Source of the DNA: Chloroflexota bacterium
Lineage (GTDB): Bacteria; Chloroflexota; UBA11872
NCBI GenBank assembly: GCA_026707185.1
Contig: JAPOXI010000056.1
Location: forward strand, 1 to 7,862
DNA: 7,862 bases
Direction: 5' to 3'
The translations under genes were made by a program, and so were the position numbers. Numbering within the stretch: position 1 is the stretch's first letter; the number at the start of each line of letters is the position of its first letter. Of the stretch, positions 1 through 5,839 are shown in pieces. Under the pieces are notes generated by a model, which ran no database searches, was not told the DNA's origin, and saw only the letters and a list, made by a program, of their open reading frames with translations.

Positions 1-341
1 CGTACCCGACGCGCGGGATGGCGATCGTGCCGTGCAGCATGGCGACGGTCGGCGCCATTGCATCCGGGGCGGGGCAGAACCTGTTGCACCGGGCGGCGGA
101 CGTGACGCTGAAGGAAAAGCGACGATTGGTGGTGGTGTCGCGGGAAACTCCGCTGTCGCTCATTCACCTGCGGAACCTGACGACGCTAGCCGAGGCGGGA
201 GCTGTGATCCTGCCGCCTGACCCGGCGTTCTACTTGCGTCCGGATTCGGTCGAGGCGATTGTTGACGCGCTGGCTGAGCGTATTCTGTATGCCGTGGGCG
301 TGACTCCAAGGGTTGCCGAGGCTCACGCCTGGACGGACTGA
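1..341 (+). CDS. ubiX: UbiX-type flavin prenyltransferase, C-terminal part (5' end outside window)
   Basis: The reading frame is open from base 3 to the TGA at 339-341, giving about 112 residues. It begins Y-P-T-R-G and has no start in view, so the N-terminal part, including the first FMN-binding segment, lies upstream. Full-length UbiX is about 190-200 residues, so somewhat more than half is present. The visible family signature runs in order: PCSM, then a glycine/alanine helix start (AIASGAG), NLLHRAADV, LKEKR, RETPLS, IHLRNL, ILPPDPAFY, and a final ERIL helix. From family knowledge, the RETP arginine and glutamate, the FY tyrosine and the last arginine surround the dimethylallyl phosphate site. 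UbiX prenylates FMN in the cytosol to make prenyl-FMN, the cofactor of UbiD-type (de)carboxylases, so a ubiD gene may lie upstream or elsewhere. The methionine at base 18 is internal and is not the start. The K+ channel gene starts 11 nt downstream. The family assignment is firm; which UbiD partner it serves is unknown. Confidence 0.95.
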   Translation, partial: YPTRGMAIVPCSMATVGAIASGAGQNLLHRAADVTLKEKRRLVVVSRETPLSLIHLRNLTTLAEAGAVILPPDPAFYLRPDSVEAIVDALAERILYAVGVTPRVAEAHAWTD

Positions 342-352
342 TCGACTTCGCG

Positions 353-1174
353 ATGTACCGCCGAATGAAGCGCCGCGCCTTCCAGATCGTGACGCCTCCG
401 GAGGAAGGCGACCGAGCCAGCCGGGTCTTTGATCAAACGATCTACACGCTCATAGCCCTCACCTCGCTGGCCATCGTGCTGGAAACCATCGCCCCGATCG
501 CGGAATTTGCCGGCGGCCTGTTTCACGTCATTGAGGTGGTTACGGTCGCGATCTTCTCGGTCGAGTACGTCCTCAGGCTATGGACGTGTACCGAGAATCC
601 CGACTTTGCGCATCCGGTCTGGGGCCGCGTGCGATACGCCTTTCGTCCGCTGATGCTTGCGGATCTGCTGGCGGTCGTGCCGTTCTACGTGCCGGTGATC
701 GTGGGAGTCGATTTGCGCTTCGCCCGAGTGTTGCGGCTGCTGCGGTTGCTGAAATTGACGCGGTACTCGGAGTCCATGTCGATCATTGGGGACGTATTGC
801 AGAGCCGGCGCGACGCCCTGATATCAACCACATTTGTGGGCTCCGTGCTGCTGCTCTTTGCATCAGGGTTGATGTACCTGGCGGAACGGGACGCGCAGCC
901 GGAAGGGTTCTCGAGCATTCCGGCGGCGATGTGGTGGGGGATGGTGACGCTAACCACGGTGGGCTACGGCGACCTGTATCCTGTGACGCCCCTGGGACGC
1001 GGCCTGGGAGCGGTGGTGGCGCTTCTGGGGATCGGGTTGTTTGCGTTACCGGCCGGCATTTTGGGGTCGGCGTTCGTGGAGGAGTTGGACCAGCGGCGGG
1101 CAGGGGAGCCGGAAGTTCGGACATGTCCGCATTGCGGTGAGGAGATTCACGACGACGAGGGCTCGGGCGCGTGA
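353..1174 (+). CDS. Six-helix voltage-gated potassium channel (Kv/ion_trans family)
   Basis: This is a 273-residue membrane protein with complete Kv-channel architecture. Probable helices are S1 (about 25-46), S2 (55-76, with E71), S3 (100-117, with D104), S4 (121-138), S5 (155-177), a pore helix (188-200) and S6 (215-241). The K+ selectivity filter TVGYGD is intact at 202-207. S4 carries a positive charge at every third position (R122, R125, R128, R131, K134, R137), the classic voltage-sensor pattern, and E71 and D104 are candidate countercharges in S2 and S3. By family knowledge it should form a tetramer in the cytoplasmic membrane and conduct K+ on depolarisation. There is no RCK/KTN or cyclic-nucleotide domain. 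Instead the short cytoplasmic tail ends in CPHC (258-261) followed by H266, a possible metal-binding knuckle. The size matches other prokaryotic Kv channels. A second ATG lies four codons in (365), and neither has a clear ribosome binding site. The 11-nt spacing suggests co-transcription with ubiX, although no functional link is evident. Confidence 0.95.
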   Translation: MYRRMKRRAFQIVTPPEEGDRASRVFDQTIYTLIALTSLAIVLETIAPIAEFAGGLFHVIEVVTVAIFSVEYVLRLWTCTENPDFAHPVWGRVRYAFRPLMLADLLAVVPFYVPVIVGVDLRFARVLRLLRLLKLTRYSESMSIIGDVLQSRRDALISTTFVGSVLLLFASGLMYLAERDAQPEGFSSIPAAMWWGMVTLTTVGYGDLYPVTPLGRGLGAVVALLGIGLFALPAGILGSAFVEELDQRRAGEPEVRTCPHCGEEIHDDEGSGA

Positions 1175-1199
1175 CCGGCGGAGCGCTGCTAGCCTCTGG

Positions 1200-1217
1200 C
1201 GATAGGCGAGACTATCG
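1200..1217. repeat. Short inverted repeat just before the amidohydrolase start
   Basis: The arms CGATAG (1200-1205) and CTATCG (1212-1217) are perfect inverse complements around the 6-nt loop GCGAGA. The repeat ends 8 nt before the GTG start at 1226, where a ribosome binding site would be expected, and no good Shine-Dalgarno sequence is seen there. It could be a small operator or an RNA hairpin limiting initiation. A 6-bp arm can also arise by chance, so no role is claimed. Confidence 0.3.
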
Positions 1218-1225
1218 AGTTCCGA

Positions 1226-2074
1226 GTGGCGCCTGAGCAAACTGCCGTGATCGACACGCACAACCACTACTGGCAGGTTGGCGTCGACGATCTCTATTGG
1301 TTGGAGGATCCGACGCATCCGGTGCTGGGGAAGAACTACCTGCCACCGGACCTGAAGCCGCACATGGACGCGGTTGGGGTGAGTCAGTCGGTGATCGTGC
1401 AGGCGTCGCACGCGTGGAAGGACCAACTGGCGTACCTGGAAATGGCGGAGACGTACGACTACGTGGCCGGCGTGATTGCGTGGGTGGATCTGCAGGCGCC
1501 CGATGTGGGCGACAAGATTGACGAACTGGCGACGAGTCCGTGGTTTCGGGGCATCCGGGCCGGGGCCGAGGATCAGGCGGATGCGGATTGGCTGGCGCGT
1601 GACGATGTGCGGGGCGGCATCAGCACCGTGCTGAAGCGCGGACACGTGGTGGAACTGCTGGTGAAGACACCGCACCTGCCGCACGTGCCGCAAATTGCGG
1701 GGGAGAACGAGGGCGGACGGCTGATCGTGGATCACCTGGCAAAGCCGCCGTTCGAGACGCCGGAGATGGCCGTGTGGCAGGAGCGATTCCTGGCCCTGGC
1801 GCCGTACGAACACCTGCGGATCAAGATCTCGGGGCTGCTGGTGGAGTGCCCAACGTCGCCGACGACGGACACAATTCGAGCGGCGGTGGATCCGGTGCTG
1901 GACAACTTTCCGATCGAACGGCTGCTCTGGGGAAGCGATTGGCCGGTCGCGCTGCTGGCGGCGGGCTACCAGAAAACGTTTGAGACGGTTACGGGCGCGC
2001 TGGACCGGCTGAGTGCAAACGAGCGCGAGGCGCTGCTCGGCGGCAACGCGCGAGAGTTCTATTCGCTGGCATGA
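1226..2074 (+). CDS. COG3618-type metal-dependent amidohydrolase, probable sugar lactonase
   Basis: This 282-residue protein belongs to the amidohydrolase-2 (TIM-barrel) superfamily. Visible landmarks are the N-terminal metal motif IDTHNHYW (H12, H14), VIVQAS (56-61), GVIAWVDLQAP (82-92), FRGIR (107-111), the VDHLAKP strand (168-174, with H170), KISGL (200-204), and GSDWP near the C-terminus (236-240, with D238 the usual catalytic/metal aspartate). This order and spacing match the branch containing L-fuconolactonase and L-rhamnono-lactonase, which hydrolyse sugar-acid lactones in the cytosol. Hydrolysis of another cyclic ester, or decarboxylation, cannot be excluded. The chosen start is GTG at 1226. 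No in-frame ATG precedes it after the TAG at 1190-1192, and a second GTG at 1247 would leave almost no residues before the metal motif. The stop codon overlaps the start of the following SDR gene, so the two are translationally coupled and probably act on the same compound. The family call is strong; the exact substrate is not determined. Confidence 0.88.
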   Translation: MAPEQTAVIDTHNHYWQVGVDDLYWLEDPTHPVLGKNYLPPDLKPHMDAVGVSQSVIVQASHAWKDQLAYLEMAETYDYVAGVIAWVDLQAPDVGDKIDELATSPWFRGIRAGAEDQADADWLARDDVRGGISTVLKRGHVVELLVKTPHLPHVPQIAGENEGGRLIVDHLAKPPFETPEMAVWQERFLALAPYEHLRIKISGLLVECPTSPTTDTIRAAVDPVLDNFPIERLLWGSDWPVALLAAGYQKTFETVTGALDRLSANEREALLGGNAREFYSLA

Positions 2075-2862
2075 GCAACGATCGGCTGGCCGGCAAGGTC
2101 GCGGTGGTTACCGGAGCGGCCGGCGGAATCGGCGAAGCTACGGCACGGCTGTTTGCGCACCAGGGCGCCAGGGTTGTGCTGGCCGACTACATGGGCGAGG
2201 CCGTGGCGGCGCATGCCGCTGACATCGAATCGGCAGGAGGCCAGGCCGTCGGCGTGACCGCTGACGTGCGGGAGATGGCAGACGTGCGGCGCGCCATCGA
2301 AACGGCGACGGACCGCTGGGGTCGCCTGGACGTGTTGCACAACAATGTAGGCGTGAACTTCCATGCGCTGATCGGCGAAGCCAGCGAAGAGCACTTCCTG
2401 GAGTGCCTGAACATCAACCTGCTGAGTGTCTACCGGGGATGCCACGTGGCCGCGCCGATCATGCAGGCGCAGGGGGGCGGGTCGATCATCAACACGTCGT
2501 CGGTGCAGGGGATCATGGGATTCGACACGTACTCGGCTTACGCCTCGGCCAAGGCGGGGATGCTGGGGCTGACGCGGCAGATGGCGGTTGACTACGGGTG
2601 CCACGGCATCCGGGTGAACGCGGTGCTGCCGGGCGGGATCGACACACCGATGTGGCGGGCCGAGGTTGCCGCCGTGCCGGACATCCAGGCCCTGATCGAC
2701 GAGTCGGCGTCGCGGATCCCGCTGAAGCGAATCGGTGAGGCGGAGGACATCGCCAACGCCGTGCTGTTCCTGGCGAGCGACGAGTCGTCGTACGTGACCG
2801 GGCAGCAACTGGTGGTGGACGGTGGGTTGAGCATCGCCGGAACCCGGCCGAACGAGCGATAG
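2071..2862 (+). CDS. Short-chain dehydrogenase/reductase (classical SDR, NAD-type)
   Basis: This is a 263-residue, full-length classical SDR, a soluble cytoplasmic oxidoreductase. The nucleotide-binding motif TGAAGGIG is at 14-21. D39 at the end of the second beta strand favours NAD(H) over NADP(H). D65 sits in the usual ADV position, and NNVG (91-94) replaces the common NNAG. The catalytic tetrad is complete: N116, S144, Y157 and K161, in YSAYASAK. A PGGI-T-P segment (187-193) and a C-terminal YVTGQQLVVDGG stretch complete the fold. The ATG at 2071 sits inside the ATGA overlap with the lactonase-like gene, and no independent ribosome binding site is visible, so translation probably depends on the upstream gene. 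By analogy with L-fucose, L-rhamnose and galactose oxidative pathways, it may oxidise a sugar to the lactone that its neighbour hydrolyses. SDR sequences predict substrates poorly, so this rests on context. The fold and cofactor type are well supported. Confidence 0.93.
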   Translation: MSNDRLAGKVAVVTGAAGGIGEATARLFAHQGARVVLADYMGEAVAAHAADIESAGGQAVGVTADVREMADVRRAIETATDRWGRLDVLHNNVGVNFHALIGEASEEHFLECLNINLLSVYRGCHVAAPIMQAQGGGSIINTSSVQGIMGFDTYSAYASAKAGMLGLTRQMAVDYGCHGIRVNAVLPGGIDTPMWRAEVAAVPDIQALIDESASRIPLKRIGEAEDIANAVLFLASDESSYVTGQQLVVDGGLSIAGTRPNER

Positions 2863-2898
2863 GCCGGCTGCAGATCGGCAAAGGGAAACAGCTTGCAA

Positions 2899-2927
2899 CT
2901 GACCGCGTGCACTTAAGGAATTATGTT
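2899..2927 (+). promoter_or_regulatory. Possible sigma70-like promoter for the amino acid oxidase gene
   Basis: CTGACC (2899-2904) and TATGTT (2922-2927) each match four of six consensus positions (TTGACA, TATAAT) and are 17 nt apart. They lie in one of the few AT-rich patches of the window, between the SDR stop and the oxidase. A start near 2934 would give a leader of about 22 nt carrying the purine-rich ribosome binding site before the ATG at 2956. It would also leave the upstream ATG at 2923 outside the message. Both boxes are weak matches, so this is only a candidate. Confidence 0.3.
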
Positions 2928-2939
2928 TAGAGAGCAAAC

Positions 2940-2948
2940 GAGAGAGGG
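2940..2948 (+). promoter_or_regulatory. Ribosome binding site deciding the start at 2956
   Basis: GAGAGAGGG lies seven bases before the ATG at 2956, a good Shine-Dalgarno sequence at ideal spacing. The in-frame ATG at 2923 has AAGGAA (2915-2920) only two bases away, which is too close for efficient use. This supports the shorter protein, whose leader then starts M-G-M-T-K-R like a Tat signal. Confidence 0.6.
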
Positions 2949-2955
2949 CGCATCA

Positions 2956-4521
2956 ATGGGGATGACCAAGCGAGATTTCCTGCGATCCATCGGCGCGGTT
3001 GCCGGGGTGGGCGCGGCGTACCACACGATGAGCGCGATGGGTCTGCTTGGGCCGGTCATGGCGCAGGCGACAGCGCCCGAGCTTCCGCTTGGATCGGGCT
3101 ACGGGAAGCGCGTGGTAATCCTAGGCGCCGGCATCTCGGGGATGACGGCGGCCTACGAGCTCTCGAAAGCCGGGTATCACTGCTCGATTTTGGAAGCCAC
3201 CGGCCGCGCCGGCGGACGAAACCTGACGGTGCGAGGCGGGGACGTGATTCGCGAGGTCAACAACCGGCAGTGGGTCGATTTCGACCAGGAAGACCACCTG
3301 TACGCCAACATGGGACCGGCCCGTATCCCCTATCACCACCGGGTCATTCTGGGCTACTGCAAAGAGTTCGGGGTTGAACTGGAGGTCTTCACCAACGACA
3401 ACCGCGGCACCTTGTTCCACAACGCGGAAGCCTTTGGTGGGAAGACGGTCACGGGTCGGCAGGTAATGACGGACCTGCGCGGGTACATCGCCGAACTCCT
3501 CGCGAAGGCAGTGAATCGAAATGCGCTTGACGAGGAGCTCACCGGTGACGACAAGGAGCAGGTGCTGGCGATGCTCACCGCGTTCGGCGGGCTGGACCCC
3601 GACCATCTGTACGCCGGGTCGAATCGCAGCGGCTATCAAGGCGAGCAGATCAATGCCGGGATCACGCCAGGCGACGTGAACGATCCTCTGGACTTCAGCG
3701 AGCTACTCAAGTCGGACTTCTGGCAGTACAAGCTGCACTTCAGCCAGTTCCTCAACCAGAACCCCACGCTCTTTCAGCCCGTTGGCGGGATGGACGCGAT
3801 TGCGAAGGCTTTTCGGGCGCGCGTGGGGCATTTGATCCAGTTCCGCAGTGTTGTGGAGGAGATTCGCAAGACGTCCCAGGGCGTTCGCATCGTCTACCAG
3901 AACCAGAATCGCAACGAGCAGGAGGCGATCGAGGCGGACTATGCGATTTGCACGATTCCGGCGCCGGTGCTGAAAGACATTTCCAACGATTTCGCTCCCG
4001 AGACGCAGGCGGCGATCGCTTCGATTGAGTTTGAGCACGCGGTGAAGATCGGGTTTCAGGCGCGGCGGCGCTTCTGGGAAGAGGATCACGCCATCTATGG
4101 CGGGATTTCGTGGACGGATCAGGACATCACGCAGATCTGGTATCCGTCGAACGGCTACCACCAGAAGAAGGGCGTCGTCATGGGCGCGTATATCTGGGAC
4201 GACAAGCCGGGCCAGGGTCTGCGCTTTACCCAGATGACGCCGCCGGAACGGCTGCGAAAGGCGATGGCAGAAGGTGAACAGATTCACCCGGGCTACACGG
4301 ACGAAATCGAGTCAGGCGTGAGCCGGGCCTGGCTGAACGTGCCGTACCAGAAGGGCGGCTGGCCGCGGAACTATGCGGCGCCGCCCGAGCTGCTCAAGCC
4401 TGACGGTGCGATCTACTTCGCCGGGGACCAGGCGACGGCGCTGCCGGGCTGGCAGGAAGGCGCCGCGCTGGCGGCGCATGCGGCGGTGGAGGCGATTCAC
4501 GCGCGGGTGACGGCGAGCTAG
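2956..4521 (+). CDS. FAD-dependent L-amino acid oxidase (flavin amine oxidase family) with Tat-like leader
   Basis: The protein has 521 residues from the ATG at 2956. The leader contains TKRDFLRSIG (4-13), then an Ala/Gly-rich hydrophobic stretch and a likely cleavage site after AQA (36-38). This suggests Tat export of the folded flavoprotein, although the motif reads KR instead of RR. The FAD fold follows: VVILGAGISG (53-62), acidic E80 at the end of strand 2, GRAGGR (83-88), and the C-terminal FAGDQ (488-492) with W499. GPARIP (120-125) carries R123, equivalent as I recall to the substrate-carboxylate arginine of Rhodococcus opacus L-amino acid oxidase. A helical insertion at about 165-235, DYAICTIP and an IYGG segment also resemble that enzyme. 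The expected reaction is L-amino acid + O2 + H2O to 2-oxo acid, ammonia and H2O2, in the periplasm or outside the cell. The in-frame ATG at 2923 would add 11 residues but has poor ribosome-site spacing. A short hairpin follows the stop. Class is confident; amino acid preference is unknown, and monoamine oxidase activity is the main alternative. Confidence 0.9.
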   Translation: MGMTKRDFLRSIGAVAGVGAAYHTMSAMGLLGPVMAQATAPELPLGSGYGKRVVILGAGISGMTAAYELSKAGYHCSILEATGRAGGRNLTVRGGDVIREVNNRQWVDFDQEDHLYANMGPARIPYHHRVILGYCKEFGVELEVFTNDNRGTLFHNAEAFGGKTVTGRQVMTDLRGYIAELLAKAVNRNALDEELTGDDKEQVLAMLTAFGGLDPDHLYAGSNRSGYQGEQINAGITPGDVNDPLDFSELLKSDFWQYKLHFSQFLNQNPTLFQPVGGMDAIAKAFRARVGHLIQFRSVVEEIRKTSQGVRIVYQNQNRNEQEAIEADYAICTIPAPVLKDISNDFAPETQAAIASIEFEHAVKIGFQARRRFWEEDHAIYGGISWTDQDITQIWYPSNGYHQKKGVVMGAYIWDDKPGQGLRFTQMTPPERLRKAMAEGEQIHPGYTDEIESGVSRAWLNVPYQKGGWPRNYAAPPELLKPDGAIYFAGDQATALPGWQEGAALAAHAAVEAIHARVTAS

Positions 4522-4524
4522 CGC

Positions 4525-4540
4525 GGACACACGGGTGTCC
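4525..4540 (+). terminator. Small hairpin right after the oxidase stop (weak terminator or RNA stabiliser)
   Basis: GGACAC (4525-4530) pairs perfectly with GTGTCC (4535-4540) around the tetraloop ACGG, three bases after the TAG stop. No T-run follows, so it does not meet the criteria for an intrinsic terminator. It may protect the 3' end of the upstream message or only partly separate the oxidase from the next gene, 38 nt further on. Confidence 0.35.
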
Positions 4541-4564
4541 ATCAGCAGCCGATCTGGCGGTACT

Positions 4565-4570
4565 GGAAGG
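4565..4570 (+). promoter_or_regulatory. Ribosome binding site deciding a GTG start at 4578
   Basis: GGAAGG lies seven bases before the GTG at 4578, ideal spacing. The nearby ATG at 4574 is in another frame and stops after five codons, so GTG is the only sensible start for the long frame. Confidence 0.6.
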
Positions 4571-4577
4571 CGCATGC

Positions 4578-5810
4578 GTGACCTGGATTGACAACGCAGA
4601 GCGCTCGGCCGCGGTGGGGTTGCGGTGCATCGACTGCGGGCTCGGGTTTGCGCTGGACTACGTGCGCAGGTGCCCACGGTGCCCTGGGCTGCTTGTCGTT
4701 GAGTACGACCTTGACATGGCCGCGAAATTGGGCATTGGGAATGGCCCTGGCGGCGGTATCTGGCGCTGGGACCGGCTGCTGCCGCCCACGGCGCACGACC
4801 ACCGCGTGACGCTTGGCGAGGGGATGTCGCCGCTCCTGCCAGCCAGGCGGCTGGCGGACCGGCTTGGCCTGCGTGACGTGCGCCTGAAGCTGGAAGGCGT
4901 GAATCCCACGGGCAGCATGAAGGACCGCTCGTCGGCGACCGCCATTGCCGCCGCGCTTGGCTTCGGTTTCCGGCGTGTGGGCTGTGTGAGCAGCGGGAAC
5001 ATGGGGTCGTCGATCGCCAACTACGCGGCGCGGGCGGGGCTGCAGGCCTTCGTGTTCAGCGCGGCGTATGCGAGCGAAAACCAGCTCGACCACATGGCGG
5101 CCGGGACTTCCGATATGCACGTCTACGACGAGCCGTACGACGCGATGGCGGCCGCGATTCAGCCTGTGTTTGACGAATACCTGGCGTTCGACGCCGGATC
5201 AAGCCCGAACCCATACAACAGCGAAGGCCAGAAGACCCTGGCCTTCGAAATCGTCGAGCAGCTCGGAGAGCGTTCGCCGGACGTTGTTGTGTATCCGTTG
5301 GGCGCTGGGGACCTGTTCCTGGCTGCGACGCGAGGGTTCGAGCAATACGCCTACGCCGGATTCACCGACTTTGCGCCGCTGCCGGTCGTGGCGCAGAGCC
5401 GTGCGTCGGCGAGCGTTGTGCGGGCGCTTGACGGCGGCGGTGATTACGAAGCTGTTGAGGCCGGGGACTCGATTGCCGGTGGGGTGCTGGTGGGCGACAT
5501 GGGGGCGAAGGGGCACCTGGCGCTGAGGAAGCTGCGTGAAGTCCGGGGGCTGGGCGCGGCTGTGGAGGATGACGAGGTTGCGGAGTGGCAGACGTGGCTG
5601 GCGCGGAACGAAGGAGTCTGGGCGGGGCCGACGGCGAGTGTGGTGTTGCCGGCGCTGGAGAAGCTGACGGCCAGCGGGGCGATTGGGCGTGATGCTTCGG
5701 TGGTTGTTGTCTTGTCGGAGACAGGGTTGAAGGGCGGGCAGCCACCGCATCGGCCGCCGACGGTTGAGGCGTCGGAGGCGGTCCTGAGGGAGCTATTCGG
5801 CGCCGCTTGA
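4578..5810 (+). CDS. Threonine-synthase-like PLP-dependent enzyme (fold type II) with N-terminal zinc ribbon
   Basis: This is a 410-residue cytosolic enzyme of the threonine synthase/tryptophan synthase-beta superfamily. An N-terminal rubredoxin-like ribbon has CIDC (17-20) and CPRC (32-35), probably binding zinc. Then come GEGMSPL (80-86) and NPTGSMKDR (109-117), where K115 should form the Schiff base with PLP; most threonine synthases have F where this has M114. SSGNMGSS (138-145) follows, then NPYNSEGQKT (211-220), and TGLKGG near the C-terminus corresponds to the family's TGHGLKD. Threonine synthase converts O-phospho-L-homoserine to threonine and phosphate. However, the glycine/asparagine loop that holds the PLP phosphate (GNGGN or GNAGN in the family) reads GAGDL at 242-246, so this may be a paralogue with another substrate. 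The GTG start is set by a well-placed GGAAGG. The gene follows the amino acid oxidase by 56 nt and may be co-transcribed. Superfamily membership is firm; true threonine synthase activity is not established. Confidence 0.87.
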   Translation: MTWIDNAERSAAVGLRCIDCGLGFALDYVRRCPRCPGLLVVEYDLDMAAKLGIGNGPGGGIWRWDRLLPPTAHDHRVTLGEGMSPLLPARRLADRLGLRDVRLKLEGVNPTGSMKDRSSATAIAAALGFGFRRVGCVSSGNMGSSIANYAARAGLQAFVFSAAYASENQLDHMAAGTSDMHVYDEPYDAMAAAIQPVFDEYLAFDAGSSPNPYNSEGQKTLAFEIVEQLGERSPDVVVYPLGAGDLFLAATRGFEQYAYAGFTDFAPLPVVAQSRASASVVRALDGGGDYEAVEAGDSIAGGVLVGDMGAKGHLALRKLREVRGLGAAVEDDEVAEWQTWLARNEGVWAGPTASVVLPALEKLTASGAIGRDASVVVVLSETGLKGGQPPHRPPTVEASEAVLRELFGAA

Positions 5811-5839
5811 CGACGAGCCCTCGGACGAGACTCTCCCAG

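Noticed and set aside
1046..1813. Minus-strand open frame of 255 codons opposite the channel end and the amidohydrolase
   Set aside because: It spans two real genes in antisense and shows no recognisable motif.
2059..2937. Minus-strand open frame of 292 codons opposite the SDR gene
   Set aside because: It lies antisense to a fully recognisable SDR, shows no domain motif and is Arg/His-rich, as expected of an antisense frame in GC-rich DNA.
5811..5839. Bidirectional terminator between the converging PLP enzyme and hydrolase genes
   Set aside because: The 29 nt contain only a 4-bp stem (CTCG/CGAG) with a 2-nt loop and no T-run on either strand.
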